Assembly: GCA_913019975.1 (NCBI GenBank) | Contig: CAJWBH010000023.1 | Coordinates: 1-45,998, forward strand | Length of the DNA stretch: 45,998 nt | Source of the DNA: Thalassolituus maritimus | GTDB taxonomy: Bacteria > Pseudomonadota > Gammaproteobacteria > Pseudomonadales > Oceanobacteraceae | Direction: 5' to 3' | Shown here: piece after piece, positions 22,944-35,190 of the stretch | Layout of the letters: the number at the start of each line of letters is the position of its first letter | Position numbering within the stretch: the stretch's first letter is position 1 | Position numbers and translations under genes: made by a program | The notes under the pieces: model-generated | What the model was told of the DNA's origin: nothing | What the model saw: the letters and a program-made list of their open reading frames with translations, nothing else | The model's database searches: none

Positions 22944-25744
22944 CAGGATCTCCTTCCAGGCCGTGTTGGTCGATCTGTCGTCGTCAGCTTGCCAAGGTTG
23001 GCAAGAATCGACAGCGTTGCACCGATTACTGTCAGATAGACACCAAGATCAAATGCCATGGCACTGGCCAACTCGAACTTACCGACTAACGGCAGATAGA
23101 AATAATCAAACCAGGACGTCAGGAATGGACGCTCGAATAACCAGCTTCCGACACCTGACCCGAAGGCAATAAACAAACCACAGACGATAAACCACTGGAA
23201 TTTCAGGTCGCCACGATCGCGCATCCAAACAACACCGTTGGCCACGTATTGCTGGATCAGGGCAATCGCCGTAATCAGGCCTGCTATGAAACCGCCACCG
23301 GGCAGGTTATGTCCACGGAGGAAAATATAGGCGGATACCAGCAGAGCGAGTGGGAGCAGGCTCTGAGAAATCTGCATCAACATAAGTGGGTGGCTGTCTT
23401 TGGACCATGGCCGGCCATCCATATCCGCAGCAGGTACGAACAGGCGTACACCTGCCAACAATTTGTAGATACCAATCGCTGCAATCGCCAGAACGGTAAT
23501 TTCACCAAAGGTATCGAAGCCACGGAAATCAACCAGAATGACGTTAACGACATTGGTGCCACCACCGCCGGTTTTCGCGTTGGCGGTGAAGAAGCTACTG
23601 ATACTCTCAAACGGACGTGTCAGCATGGCATAGGTCAGGGTACCCACGATGGCACCCGCGGCCGTGGCTATCCCCATGTCGCGGACGATGCGCCCGGGAG
23701 AAAGGTGATTGAGGCTGACTTTCTGGGGAAGAAAGTAAAGTGCCAGCAGGAAAAGAATAATGGTCGCAACCTCAACCGACAGCTGCGTCAGAGCCAGATC
23801 CGGGGCTGAGAACCAGGCAAACGCTACCGACACCACAAGACCCACCACGGAAATCGTTACCAGTGCCAGAAGGCGTTGATGACTAAGCATCGCCGTCGCC
23901 ACAGAAGCAACAATCATGAGGAGAGCACCACCGAAGGCAACCATATCCAGTTCAGTGACTTCGAGGCTTCCACGCGCATGAGGAATGTTCACCATAGGGA
24001 CACTCATCGCGGCGATCGCCATCAATAATAACCACAGCGCGTAACGCTGGAAGCTGCCGTTATCGAGCCAAAGCTGAACACTGCGGGCACGCTCCACCAG
24101 CGTCTGGATCATATGCTCAAACGCCAGTTTAGGATCAACTTCAGTAAAGCGGGCCTGAAAGTTAAACATATGCCGACGCTGGCGATAGAGAGCAACACCG
24201 CCCAGTACAGCCAGAAAGCTCATCAATAGCGGGATGTTAAATCCGTGCCAGATAGAAATGCTGAACTCAGGCACCCCGGCAGGCATCAGAGACGCACCCA
24301 CGGCGACTAAAAGATCGCCAACGATCAGGTCCGGCAAAACACCGACTAACAGACACAGAACCACCAGAATCTCGACCGGCACACGCATGTAGCGCGGCGG
24401 TTCGTGAGGTGTTTTCTCAAGCCCGATCGGCTCTCCATTAAAGAAGACGTCGTGAACGAAACGAAGAGAGTAAGCAACGGCCAGAGCTCCGCCCACCGTT
24501 ACCAGCAAAGGAATCAACCATGACAGAGAACCGAAGGTTTCCTGTTGCAGAGATTCAGCAAACAACATTTCTTTAGAAAGGAAGCCATTCAACAGCGGTA
24601 CACCCGCCATCGACGACGCTGCCACCATGGCCAGGGTCGCGGTATAGGGCATGTAACGGAACAGGCCGTTGAGTTTTCGCATGTCACGCGAACCGGACTC
24701 GTGATCGATAATTCCGGCGGCCATAAACAGCGATGCCTTAAAAACAGCGTGGTTAATCACGTGAAACATGGCAGCGATGGAAGCCAGCTCTGTATCCAGA
24801 CCAAGTAACAGAGTGATCAGGCCGAGGTGACTAATGGTCGAATACGCAAGCAGACCTTTCAGGTCGTGCTTAAACAAGGCCGTGTAGGCACCCACCAGCA
24901 AAGTCGTCAGACCGACAAGACTCACCAAGGCAAACCAGAGTTGGGTATCAGACAGAACCGGATAAAAACGCGCCATCAGGAAGATACCGGCCTTCACCAT
25001 GGTCGCAGAATGCAGGTATGACGACACCGGTGTAGGGGCGGCCATTGCCTGAGGCAGCCACGAGTGGAATGGGAACTGCGCTGACTTCGTAAACGCGCCG
25101 AGAAGCACCAGAACGACAATGACCGGGTAGAGGCTGTGCTCTGCTATTAAACTGCCACTGGCTAATACTGTACGCAAGTCGTAGCTCCCTACGACTTCGC
25201 CAATAAGAATCAGGCCCGCCAGCAAAGCCAGGCCACCAGCGCCGGTAATCGTCATCGCCATACGGGCGCCCTTGCGGGCGTCGGAGCGATGCGACCAGTA
25301 ACTGATCAACATAAACGAACTGACGCTCGTCAGTTCCCAGAAAAACCAGAGCTGGATCAGATTTGCTGAGAGTACAACACCCAGCATCGCTGTCATAAAC
25401 AGCAACAGACTGGCATAAAAGCGCCCTGCATTATCCGCCTCAGACAGATAATAGCGGGCGTAGAGAATAACCAGCAGGCCAATCCCGAGGATCAACAGGG
25501 TGAACATCAAGGCCAACCCGTCGAGCATAAAGCTGATCTGCAGGGATAACGCAGGTACCCAGTCATAGGTAACGACCGGGTTATTGCCCGACATGACCTC
25601 TGGTGCGAGAGAGACGACAATACCTAGCGCAATAGCAGGCAGAATGGCTGCACCAAGCGCCATTGTCGATCGAGGGTAGCGCCCGAGTAACAGTGAAACC
25701 AGGCAGCCCAGTAGGGGCAGAAGAGGAACCCAGATGAGGTTCAT
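22943..25744 (-). CDS. mnhA: Na+/H+ antiporter subunit A fused to subunit B (Mrp/Mnh)
   Basis: A 933-residue fusion. The N-terminal about 500 residues are NuoL-like, with LWFFWELTSVSSFMLISYW (conserved Glu), LLGAFTKSAQFPFHSWLPQA (Lys), and TPVSSYLHSATMVKAGIFLM. Residues about 590-720 hold the MbhD/MbhE-like part (FSAPDLALTQLSVEVATIIL), and the last about 140 are subunit B (PGGGFIAGLITAIALIQQYV). So the complex has six genes, not seven, the pattern of group-2 Mrp systems. The start at ATG 25744 was chosen over GTG 25765 because GGAGAC then lies 11 bases upstream. Confidence 0.93.
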   Translation of the reverse strand: MNLIWVPLLPLLGCLVSLLLGRYPRSTMALGAAILPAIALGIVVSLAPEVMSGNNPVVTYDWVPALSLQISFMLDGLALMFTLLILGIGLLVILYARYYLSEADNAGRFYASLLLFMTAMLGVVLSANLIQLWFFWELTSVSSFMLISYWSHRSDARKGARMAMTITGAGGLALLAGLILIGEVVGSYDLRTVLASGSLIAEHSLYPVIVVLVLLGAFTKSAQFPFHSWLPQAMAAPTPVSSYLHSATMVKAGIFLMARFYPVLSDTQLWFALVSLVGLTTLLVGAYTALFKHDLKGLLAYSTISHLGLITLLLGLDTELASIAAMFHVINHAVFKASLFMAAGIIDHESGSRDMRKLNGLFRYMPYTATLAMVAASSMAGVPLLNGFLSKEMLFAESLQQETFGSLSWLIPLLVTVGGALAVAYSLRFVHDVFFNGEPIGLEKTPHEPPRYMRVPVEILVVLCLLVGVLPDLIVGDLLVAVGASLMPAGVPEFSISIWHGFNIPLLMSFLAVLGGVALYRQRRHMFNFQARFTEVDPKLAFEHMIQTLVERARSVQLWLDNGSFQRYALWLLLMAIAAMSVPMVNIPHARGSLEVTELDMVAFGGALLMIVASVATAMLSHQRLLALVTISVVGLVVSVAFAWFSAPDLALTQLSVEVATIILFLLALYFLPQKVSLNHLSPGRIVRDMGIATAAGAIVGTLTYAMLTRPFESISSFFTANAKTGGGGTNVVNVILVDFRGFDTFGEITVLAIAAIGIYKLLAGVRLFVPAADMDGRPWSKDSHPLMLMQISQSLLPLALLVSAYIFLRGHNLPGGGFIAGLITAIALIQQYVANGVVWMRDRGDLKFQWFIVCGLFIAFGSGVGSWLFERPFLTSWFDYFYLPLVGKFELASAMAFDLGVYLTVIGATLSILANLGKLTTTDRPTRPGRRS

Positions 25745-25856
25745 ATTCAGAGAGTCTCCACTCACAGTTGTACAATAAGTGTATCAGCTCCGCACTTTTA
25801 AGACAGAAGTGCCATTTGCGAAGTATTGTCAGCTCGAGTCACTAACTATAGACGAT

Positions 25857-25881
25857 AAAAAACCCCGAGTGACAGGGCTTT
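25857..25881 (-). terminator. terminator after hemE
   Basis: On the minus strand AAAGCCC and GGGGTTT pair with one mismatch around TGTCACTC, followed by more T (TTTTTT overall), 15 bases after the hemE stop. It also lies upstream of the mnh operon promoter region. Confidence 0.55.
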
Positions 25882-25895
25882 GTATCTTCGCGGTT

Positions 25896-26960
25896 TCAGC
25901 CGTGATACTGAGGACTCAGCTCAACAACAGCTTCAACAAAGGCCTTCGCATGCTCGGGGTCAACGAACTGATGAATCCCATGCCCAAGGTTGAATACGTG
26001 CCCAGAACCCTGGCCGTAGCTATCGAGAATACGCTTCACTTCTGCGCGAATAGTCGCTGGCGATGCATAAAGAACCGATGGATCCATATTCCCCTGCAAG
26101 GCAACCCGATCACCGACACGGCCGCGCGCATTGCCAATGTCCGTCGTCCAGTCGAGCCCCAGAGCATCGGCACCTGTATCCGCCATCAACTCAAGCCACT
26201 GACCGCCACCTTTAGTGAACAGGATGACTGGAATCTTCTGACCGTCGTGTTCACGAATGAGGCCATCAACAATCTGCTTCATGTACTTAAGAGAGAACTC
26301 GCGGTAAGCAACATCACTCAGGCTGCCACCCCAGGTATCGAAGATCTGAACCGCCTGAGCACCGGCTTTGATCTGACCATTGAGATAGTCAATCACCGAC
26401 AGCGCCAGCTTATTCAAGAGCTCATGCATTACCTCTGGCGTGTCGTACATCATGGCCTTAACGTGCCGGAAGTCCTTAGATGAACCGCCTTCAACCATGT
26501 AAGTCGCCAACGTCCATGGGCTACCCGAGAAGCCGATCAGAGGCACACGGCCATTCAGCTCGCTGCGGATGGTCGAAACCGCTTTCAACACGTAATCCAG
26601 ATCCGCTTCGGTATTGGCAATCGGAAGATCAGTAACATCCTGCTCAGTACGAATCACCTTTTTAAAGCGTGGCCCTTCGCCGGTTTCGAAGTAGAGACCA
26701 AGACCCATAGCATCCGGGATAGTCAGGATATCTGAAAACAGAATCGCGGCATCGAGCGGAAAGCGCTCCAGCGGCTGAATCGTCACTTCGCACGCCAGCT
26801 CAGCGTTCTTGCACAGAGACATAAAGTCGCCAGCCTGAGCACGTGTTGCCTTGTATTCTGGCAGATAGCGCCCGGCCTGACGCATCATCCATATCGGTGT
26901 GCGATCCACAGGCTCACGCAACAAGGCACGCAGGAAACGATCATTCTTCAGCTCAGACAT
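25896..26960 (-). CDS. hemE: uroporphyrinogen decarboxylase
   Basis: Cofactor-free enzyme that removes four carboxyl groups from uroporphyrinogen III to give coproporphyrinogen III in haem synthesis. Visible signatures: [13 protein letters not shown] near residue 25 (substrate-binding Arg), [13 protein letters not shown] with the catalytic Asp region, [17 protein letters not shown], and [15 protein letters not shown] at the C-terminus. At 354 residues the length is normal. ATG 26960 has GGAAG upstream; the frame extends 15 codons further but those residues are not typical. Position near gltD follows the Pseudomonas order apart from one inserted gene. Confidence 0.95.
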   Translation of the reverse strand: MSELKNDRFLRALLREPVDRTPIWMMRQAGRYLPEYKATRAQAGDFMSLCKNAELACEVTIQPLERFPLDAAILFSDILTIPDAMGLGLYFETGEGPRFKKVIRTEQDVTDLPIANTEADLDYVLKAVSTIRSELNGRVPLIGFSGSPWTLATYMVEGGSSKDFRHVKAMMYDTPEVMHELLNKLALSVIDYLNGQIKAGAQAVQIFDTWGGSLSDVAYREFSLKYMKQIVDGLIREHDGQKIPVILFTKGGGQWLELMADTGADALGLDWTTDIGNARGRVGDRVALQGNMDPSVLYASPATIRAEVKRILDSYGQGSGHVFNLGHGIHQFVDPEHAKAFVEAVVELSPQYHG

Positions 26961-27003
26961 AAAACTTCCGCAGGTAATCAAAATTTCGGTGAGGGATAAT
27001 AAC

Positions 27004-27028
27004 AAAAAACCCGGCGCGAGGCCGGGTT
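27004..27028 (-). terminator. terminator after the Ig-like lipoprotein gene
   Basis: On the minus strand AACCCGGC, CTCGC loop, GCCGGGTT, then TTTTTG: an 8-bp GC-rich stem with a U-run, 20 bases past the stop at 27048. It separates the lipoprotein gene from hemE. Confidence 0.85.
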
Positions 27029-27047
27029 ACATGAGTCTATTCTGCGA

Positions 27048-28940
27048 TCAAGGCACTAGCGTAACCTTTAGAGTGCTGCCGCCTTGAGCGGAAACTATTG
27101 TGAATGAAACTTCCTCGGGGGAATCCTCTGGTGTGTAAGTAACCAAATACAACTGACCAAAACTCGATGACAAACCAGTATAAGAAGTAGGCAGCAAACC
27201 AACAGAATTACTGACATCGCCACTTGTACCACCCACCTTATAACCAGAGCCAGAAACGGAGAAGGTTGTTCCGGACGCAGGGATTGCTCCGTTTCCATCA
27301 GTCACAAGCACCCAAAAAGCGCCGGAATCAAATGTCGTAGGATCGCCATCAAGATCAGCATCAAGATCACCATTAAATGGAGTAAAGGCATCACCTACTC
27401 TTGTATAGAGTTCATATGCCACCGTATCTTGCCTCGACTGAGAAAGGACCAGTGAATCTCTGACATGCATCAGGCTAGCACAATGCCCAAGTGCACGAGC
27501 TGCATCGCTACAAAGTGCACCCTGGTAGGTTGACGGAGCCGCATCTCGCACACCGTCGAAGTCATAGTCTGCAAAAAATTCAACCGGACCATTGCCATCC
27601 TCGTCCATATCCACTGTGTCCCCAGTGAGATAAACATTCAGAAGGTCATCATCCCTCATCGCCTCAGGCCAACTTTCGAAACCCTCTCCGACGTCGAAAC
27701 GGTTGTTGTTATTACTGTCGGTGTAACCACCTTCCCCCTGGGTGTACGCGGTGATGGTCGTGATACCAAACGCTGAGGTACCCGCACTGACATTGCTCTC
27801 GTTGACAAAATTGCGATCATCGAACGCAGCATCCGACTCCATTCCTGGACGGTAGTCACCACCCGATGTCCAGATCACTGAGCAGAAACCACCTTCAGTC
27901 AGGCAAAAAGACTCGATATTGCCGCTTTCAGCGTTGAAATTGACGACGGTTCCATCAGCCACCGGGTTCTGAAATTGGTCAGCAACGGAGACGGTCACAA
28001 CAACCTCTGCTCCGAGAAAGTCGTATGCGCCGGGGTTCAATATATCTGCCGCGATGGAGAAGCTATCCTGATCAGGAATACCTGTGGTCACAGACATTGG
28101 CAATGAACTGGTGCTGATTTCAGTGGAACCATCTGTGCCCAAGGTTGTTGCTATTACAGAAAAGATAGTGTGAGTAGTGCCGGCGCGCACCACAACACTG
28201 ACGTTACCTTGCTCATTAGTCACAGACGAATCGAGAGCGAGGGAAACATCCCCAGTGCTCGGCGCGATACGAAAATCTACTGATTTGTTGGCAATCGGAT
28301 TACCAGAGGTATCCGACACGTTAAATGTGACCGTTGAAGTTTTAGGGAGCACATTATTGCCGATAGTACTGATGGATACCGCGGGGCTCGAATAATCGAC
28401 AAAAACCAACTCACCAACTTCTGCAGGTGCCACTGTGATTGTTCCGGACGCCACTGCGAGGCGCTCCGCAGTATTACCTGCCTCGTAAAGACTGAAAGTA
28501 ACAAAATCTTCGCCTGAGCAACCCGTTGCGGTGTAGGTAACGGTCACCTCGCCACTTGAGGTGGTCGTATCCTCTTTACTGAAACCTGCACGTCCATCTG
28601 ACGCACAACTGGAGTTAAAGATTACTGTGTATTCCTGTGAGACGATCTTCTTGCCACCGTTACCGGTATCGACAATAGTCGCTGTGATTTGTGTACTCCC
28701 TCCGGCAGACAGTGAGGCCGTGTTGATATTCAACACCCCCTCTTCATACGCATTACCAGTTCCACTACCGATCGAAGGGGTATCAATAGACGATGATGTC
28801 GTTACATCGTCAGTATCTGTGCTACCAGTGCCTCCGTCGCTGGAGTCGTTACCACCGCTAGCAACCGGATCACCACCGCCCCCACACGCTGTAAGTACTG
28901 ACGCGAAAAATAAAGTAGCTAAGTAAGCGGGCAAACGCAT
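27048..28940 (-). CDS. Ig-like (Big) domain surface lipoprotein
   Basis: A 630-residue outer-membrane or surface lipoprotein of unknown role. Lipobox LTAC with the acylated Cys at about residue 19, followed by GGGG and a Ser/Thr/Asp-rich linker (20-65). At least three beta-sandwich repeats of bacterial Ig-like (Big_1) type follow, seen in VTFNVSDTSGNPIANKSVDF and VTVSVADQFQNPVADGTVVN. Asp/Asn-rich loops in the C-terminal half (DSNNNNRFDVGEG, DYDFDGVRD, DLDADLDGD) look like Ca2+ sites. Cys pairs are scattered in the Ig parts. GGGAGGGG lies 8 bases before the ATG. It interrupts the hemE-gltD order. A host- or surface-attachment or structural role is possible but not shown. Confidence 0.85.
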   Translation of the reverse strand: MRLPAYLATLFFASVLTACGGGGDPVASGGNDSSDGGTGSTDTDDVTTSSSIDTPSIGSGTGNAYEEGVLNINTASLSAGGSTQITATIVDTGNGGKKIVSQEYTVIFNSSCASDGRAGFSKEDTTTSSGEVTVTYTATGCSGEDFVTFSLYEAGNTAERLAVASGTITVAPAEVGELVFVDYSSPAVSISTIGNNVLPKTSTVTFNVSDTSGNPIANKSVDFRIAPSTGDVSLALDSSVTNEQGNVSVVVRAGTTHTIFSVIATTLGTDGSTEISTSSLPMSVTTGIPDQDSFSIAADILNPGAYDFLGAEVVVTVSVADQFQNPVADGTVVNFNAESGNIESFCLTEGGFCSVIWTSGGDYRPGMESDAAFDDRNFVNESNVSAGTSAFGITTITAYTQGEGGYTDSNNNNRFDVGEGFESWPEAMRDDDLLNVYLTGDTVDMDEDGNGPVEFFADYDFDGVRDAAPSTYQGALCSDAARALGHCASLMHVRDSLVLSQSRQDTVAYELYTRVGDAFTPFNGDLDADLDGDPTTFDSGAFWVLVTDGNGAIPASGTTFSVSGSGYKVGGTSGDVSNSVGLLPTSYTGLSSSFGQLYLVTYTPEDSPEEVSFTIVSAQGGSTLKVTLVP

Positions 28941-29037
28941 AGGTGACCCCTCCCTGAATATAATTATTTGTGCCTTTCGCAGGCCCGTTTATCACAATCG
29001 TCCAAGAATACCTTGCTTGAAGCCTCAGCTCTAGCGC

Positions 29038-29096
29038 AAAAAAAGAAAACGCGACCGAAGTCGCGTTTTCTGGCGCAGTCGGTCACTTCCGACTGC
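29038..29096 (-). terminator. tandem hairpin terminator of gltBD
   Basis: On the minus strand, after the gltD stop, a first stem GCAGTCGG/CCGACTGC (8 bp) is followed by AAAACGCGAC, a TTCG loop, GTCGCGTTTT, then CTTTTTTT. The second hairpin has a UUCG tetraloop and a strong U-run, a classic intrinsic terminator. Confidence 0.9.
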
Positions 29097-29114
29097 AATA
29101 TCACTTATCCCGCC

Positions 29115-30563
<1,449 letters not shown>

Positions 30564-33500
30564 TTACTCAGGACGAGCACGGGTACTGTTCAGCAGTTGT
30601 TGTAAGTCAGCCGCTTTCGGCTTAACCAGCCAGAATTTACCGATGAAGCCATCGAAGTCATTCAGAATCTGCTGACCCCATTCGCTTCCGGTTTCTTCCA
30701 CGAATTCACGAATAACACTACGCAGGTGGTTGCGGTGTGCTTCGGTCTCTTCATTGCTGATACGGTGGATATCCACCAGCTCGTGGTTGTACTTATCAAC
30801 AAAGGTGTTGTCACGGTCAAGTACGTAAGCGAAACCGCCTGTCATACCCGCGCCGAAGTTATAGCCAGTTTCGCCCAGGACGCAGATCATACCGCCGGTC
30901 ATATATTCACAGCAGTGGTCACCCGCACCTTCGACAACAGCATGAACGCCAGAGTTACGTACACCGAAACGCTCACCCGCACGGCCAGCCGCCAGCAGCT
31001 TACCGCCGGTCGCACCGTACAGACAGGTGTTACCTACGATAGACGTTTCATTGGTTTTGAACGTGGAGCCCTGAGGCGGACGGATCACCAGCTTACCGCC
31101 AGTCATGCCCTTACCGACGTAGTCGTTAGCATCACCTTCCAGCACCATTTCCAGACCGCCGGCGTTCCAGACACCGAACGACTGGCCGGCAATACCGGTC
31201 AGGTTCAGGCGGATTGGCGCGTCAGCCATGCCCTGGTTACCGTGACGCTTGGCGATCTCACCGGACAGGCGAGCACCGACAGAACGGTCACAGTTGGTGA
31301 TGTGGAAGCTGAATTCACCGCCAGCTTTGTTCTCAATCGCAGACAGGGTCTCTTCAACCATACGCTCAGCCAACAGACCTTCGTCATAAGGCTTGTTGCG
31401 CTCAACTTTCACTGTGTGTGGCTTATCAGCCGGAATCAGATCACTACCAAACAGCGGTGACAGGTCCAGGTGACGTTGCTTCTCGGTGTTACCTTCCAGA
31501 ACTTCCAGCAGGTCCGTACGGCCCACCAGCTCTTCCATCGTGCGAACACCGACTTTCGCCATCCAGCCACGAACCTCTTCAGCCACGAAGCGGAAGTAGT
31601 TCACGACCATGTCTTTGGTACCGATGTAGTGCTTCTCACGCAGATCATCGTTCTGCGTCGCAACACCAGTCGCACAGTTGTTCAGGTGACAGATACGCAG
31701 GTATTTACAACCCACAGCAACCATTGGCAGCGTACCGAAACCGAAGGATTCAGCACCCAGAATCGCCGCCTTCACCACGTCAAGACCAGACTTAAGACCA
31801 CCGTCGGTCTGTACACGGACGTTGCCACGCAGGTCGTTGCCACGCAGCGCCTGGTGCGCTTCGGACAAGCCCAGTTCCCATGGCGAACCCGCGTACTTAA
31901 TAGACGTCAGCGGAGACGCTGCCGTACCACCGTCGTAACCAGAGATGGTGATCAGGTCAGCGTAGGCCTTAGCCACACCCGCCGCGATCGTACCAACACC
32001 CGGTTCTGATACCAGTTTCACCGATACCAGTGCGGTTGGGTTCACCTGCTTCAGGTCGTAAATCAGCTGCGCCAGATCTTCGATCGAATAAATATCGTGA
32101 TGCGGCGGTGGAGAAATCAGAGTCACACCTGGTACGGAGTAACGCAGAGTCGCGATCAGCTGGTTAACTTTACCACCTGGCAGCTGGCCACCTTCGCCCG
32201 GCTTCGCACCCTGAGCTACCTTAATCTGCAGTACTTCAGCGCTGGACAGGTAGTGCGGGGTTACACCGAAACGGCCGGAAGCAATCTGCTTAATTTTAGA
32301 GTTACGCGTAGTGCCGTAACGCAGTGGGTCTTCGCCGCCTTCACCCGAGTTAGAGCGACCGCCCAGTTCGTTCATCGCCATCGCCAGAGCTTCATGGGCT
32401 TCTGGTGACAGAGCACCCAGAGACATGGCCGCGGTATCAAAGCGAGGGAAGATCTTCTCTGCTGCTTCTACTTCAGAGATATCAATCGACTGGATATCTT
32501 TGCGGAAGGTCAGCATGTCGCGGATGGTAGCCACCGGACGCTTGTTCACCAGCTCAGCAAAACGGTCATAGGCCGCCTGCGAGTTGGTCTGAACGGCTTC
32601 CTGAATGTTCTTCACTACGTCTGGGTTGTAGGCGTGATATTCGCCACCGTGAACGTACTTCAGCAGGCCACCCTGTTCGATCTGCTTGCGTGGCTTCCAG
32701 GCAACATTGTTGATGACCATCAGGTCTTCTTCAAAGTCAGTGAAGCTCGCGCCTTCGATACGGCTAGTGACGCCGCAGAAACACAGATCAACGATTTCTT
32801 TGCTCAGACCAATGGCTTCAAACAGCTGAGAGCCACGGTACGAGGTGATGGTCGAGATCCCCATCTTAGACATGACTTTCAGCAGGCCCTTGCGGATCGC
32901 CTTGCGGTAGTTCGCCTGAGATTTCAGTGGATCGCCCAGCACTTCACCGCTGCGGTGCAGGTCAGTAAGGATATCGTACGCCAGCCATGGGTAAACAGCG
33001 GTCGCACCAAAGCCCAGCAGCACAGCAAAGTGATGCGGGTCACGGGCAGAACCGGTTTCAACCACGATGTTACCGTTGGTACGCAGGCCTTTCTGGCTCA
33101 GGCGGTGGTGAACGGCACCGGTTGCCATTGGCGCGGGGATCAGAGATTGACCTTCAGCCACTTCACGGTCGCTCAGGATCAGGATCACGTCACCGTTACG
33201 GATCGCCGCTTCAGCTTTGTCTGCCAGCGCAACAATCGCGTCTTTCAGAGACAGCGCTGAGTCGTAAGCCATCGACAGAGTCACGTGACGGAATTCATCA
33301 CGACCGGTATCTTTCAGACCAACAAATTTCAGTGGTGACAGTACTGGAGAAGTCAGGATTACGCGGTTAGCGTGGTCTGGCGTCTCTTCGAATACGTTTT
33401 TCTCGGCGCCGATACAGGTTTCCAGCGACATCACGATAGACTCACGCAGCGGGTCGATCGGTGGATTGGTTACCTGAGCAAACATCTGACGGAAGTAGTC

Positions 33501-35015
33501 AGCCACGTGACGAACACGCTGAGACAGCACCGCCATTGGGGTATCGTCACCCATTGAACCAGTTGCTTCCTGACCGTCTTCGGCCATAGGGCGCAGAACC
33601 TGATCACGCTCTTCACGCGTTACAAGGTGCAGCTTCTGATGAGTGTTCAATGCATCGCCTGACAGAGCTTCCTGACCGTCGACTTTCTCGAGGTGCAGGC
33701 GGCTTTCGATGCGCAGCGCATTTTCTTTCAGCCACTGCTTGTATGGCTGAGAGGTTTTCATCATGGTATCGATATCGTCGGTACGCAGCAGCTTACCTTC
33801 TTTGGTATCGATCGCCAGAATGTCACCTGGGCCTACGCGGCCTTTCGCTACAACATCTTCAGGCTTGTAGTTGTATACGCCCACTTCTGACGCAACAGTA
33901 ATAAAGTTATCTTTGGTGATTACCCAACGGGATGGACGCAGACCATTACGGTCCAGACCACATACCGCGTAGCGGCCGTCTGTAATTACCAGACCTGCAG
34001 GACCGTCCCACGGCTCCATGTGCATGGAGTTGTACTCGTAGAAGGCACGCAGATCAGGATCCATAGTTTCAACATTCTGCCATGCTGGCGGAATCATCAT
34101 ACGGATCGCACGGAATACATTCATACCGCCAGTCGCCAGCAGTTCCAGCATGTTATCCATGGAGGAAGAGTCTGAACCGGTGGTATTCACGACTGGAGAG
34201 ATGTCTTCGAGGTTTGGCAGCAGCTCACTGGCGAACTTGCTCGCACGGGCATTCGCCCAGTTGCGGTTACCACGAATGGTGTTGATCTCACCGTTGTGCG
34301 CCAACATGCGGAATGGCTGGGCCAGAGGCCAGCGCGGCATGGTGTTGGTCGAGAAGCGCTGATGGAAAACACAGATAGCGGTTTCCAGACGCTCGTCGCC
34401 GAGGTCCAGATAGAAGTTCGGCAGATCGACCGGCATCATCAGACCTTTGTACGACAGTACGCGATCAGAGAAGCTGGCGATATAGAAATCAGGGTACTGC
34501 TCCAGCGCTTTTTCAGCAAAGCGACGGGCATAAAACAGTTTTACCGACAGGTCGGTATCGTCCAGCGTTTCGGCTGGCGCAATGAAGATCTGCTCAAAGC
34601 GTGGCAGGCAGTCAATGGCCATAGGACCGAGGCAGTCATTGCTGGTTGGCACTGTGCGCCAGCCCAGAACCTTAAGGCCCTGGCCTGAAACAGCCGCTTC
34701 AACAGCCGCTTTCTGTTCTTCGTAAACAGCATCGTCCAGATCCATAAACAGCATGCCCACAGCATACTGCTCAGGCAGCTCAATGCCTTGTTCCTGAGCG
34801 ACGGCACGCAGGAATGAGTCTGGTTTCTGAATCAGCAGACCGCAGCCATCGCCGGTTTTACCGTCCGCAGCGATACCGCCACGGTGTGTCATGCAGGTCA
34901 GGGACTCAATAGATGTCTGCAGCAGTTTGTGGCTTGGCTCACCTTCAAGATGGGCAAGCAGACCGAAGCCGCAGTTATCCTTAAATTCGCCTGGAGTATA
35001 CAGACCAGTTCTCAT
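30564..35015 (-). CDS. gltB: glutamate synthase large subunit
   Basis: A 1483-residue enzyme that makes two glutamates from glutamine and 2-oxoglutarate using GltD. A short N-terminal propeptide of about 14 residues precedes the catalytic Cys of the class-II glutamine amidotransferase domain ([12 protein letters not shown]15). The FMN-binding synthase domain includes [12 protein letters not shown] with the [10 protein letters not shown] region upstream; the 3Fe-4S Cys are near [20 protein letters not shown]. The C-terminal beta-helix domain ([26 protein letters not shown]) is complete. ATG 35015 has GGTGAGAG upstream; the frame's extra 12 residues are not part of GltB. It is co-transcribed with gltD. 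Confidence 0.96.
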   Translation of the reverse strand: MRTGLYTPGEFKDNCGFGLLAHLEGEPSHKLLQTSIESLTCMTHRGGIAADGKTGDGCGLLIQKPDSFLRAVAQEQGIELPEQYAVGMLFMDLDDAVYEEQKAAVEAAVSGQGLKVLGWRTVPTSNDCLGPMAIDCLPRFEQIFIAPAETLDDTDLSVKLFYARRFAEKALEQYPDFYIASFSDRVLSYKGLMMPVDLPNFYLDLGDERLETAICVFHQRFSTNTMPRWPLAQPFRMLAHNGEINTIRGNRNWANARASKFASELLPNLEDISPVVNTTGSDSSSMDNMLELLATGGMNVFRAIRMMIPPAWQNVETMDPDLRAFYEYNSMHMEPWDGPAGLVITDGRYAVCGLDRNGLRPSRWVITKDNFITVASEVGVYNYKPEDVVAKGRVGPGDILAIDTKEGKLLRTDDIDTMMKTSQPYKQWLKENALRIESRLHLEKVDGQEALSGDALNTHQKLHLVTREERDQVLRPMAEDGQEATGSMGDDTPMAVLSQRVRHVADYFRQMFAQVTNPPIDPLRESIVMSLETCIGAEKNVFEETPDHANRVILTSPVLSPLKFVGLKDTGRDEFRHVTLSMAYDSALSLKDAIVALADKAEAAIRNGDVILILSDREVAEGQSLIPAPMATGAVHHRLSQKGLRTNGNIVVETGSARDPHHFAVLLGFGATAVYPWLAYDILTDLHRSGEVLGDPLKSQANYRKAIRKGLLKVMSKMGISTITSYRGSQLFEAIGLSKEIVDLCFCGVTSRIEGASFTDFEEDLMVINNVAWKPRKQIEQGGLLKYVHGGEYHAYNPDVVKNIQEAVQTNSQAAYDRFAELVNKRPVATIRDMLTFRKDIQSIDISEVEAAEKIFPRFDTAAMSLGALSPEAHEALAMAMNELGGRSNSGEGGEDPLRYGTTRNSKIKQIASGRFGVTPHYLSSAEVLQIKVAQGAKPGEGGQLPGGKVNQLIATLRYSVPGVTLISPPPHHDIYSIEDLAQLIYDLKQVNPTALVSVKLVSEPGVGTIAAGVAKAYADLITISGYDGGTAASPLTSIKYAGSPWELGLSEAHQALRGNDLRGNVRVQTDGGLKSGLDVVKAAILGAESFGFGTLPMVAVGCKYLRICHLNNCATGVATQNDDLREKHYIGTKDMVVNYFRFVAEEVRGWMAKVGVRTMEELVGRTDLLEVLEGNTEKQRHLDLSPLFGSDLIPADKPHTVKVERNKPYDEGLLAERMVEETLSAIENKAGGEFSFHITNCDRSVGARLSGEIAKRHGNQGMADAPIRLNLTGIAGQSFGVWNAGGLEMVLEGDANDYVGKGMTGGKLVIRPPQGSTFKTNETSIVGNTCLYGATGGKLLAAGRAGERFGVRNSGVHAVVEGAGDHCCEYMTGGMICVLGETGYNFGAGMTGGFAYVLDRDNTFVDKYNHELVDIHRISNEETEAHRNHLRSVIREFVEETGSEWGQQILNDFDGFIGKFWLVKPKAADLQQLLNSTRARPE

Positions 35016-35153
35016 AGAACAGCTCTCACCAATAAATCGTTTAAATATCAAGGGCTTACAATCGAAAAGCGATCAAGAAATAAGCAGCCTTGAGACAAAA
35101 GGACGCTCATTCTACACATCTGAGGCGGTTGCCACAAATGAACAGAGGAAAGG

Positions 35154-35173
35154 CCCGGATTGACACACCCGGG
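35154..35173 (-). terminator. weak hairpin after the SPOR-domain gene
   Basis: On the minus strand CCCGG and CCGGG pair around a 10-base loop, followed by CCTTTCC. The gap 35016-35190 must also hold the gltB promoter, for which no convincing hexamers were picked. Confidence 0.35.
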
Positions 35174-35190
35174 ATAAACAGGCTCAGGAC

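Noticed and set aside
23249-23809. A 186-codon plus-strand frame inside mnhA
   Set aside because: Antisense to the fused A-B subunit, with no domain-like pattern.
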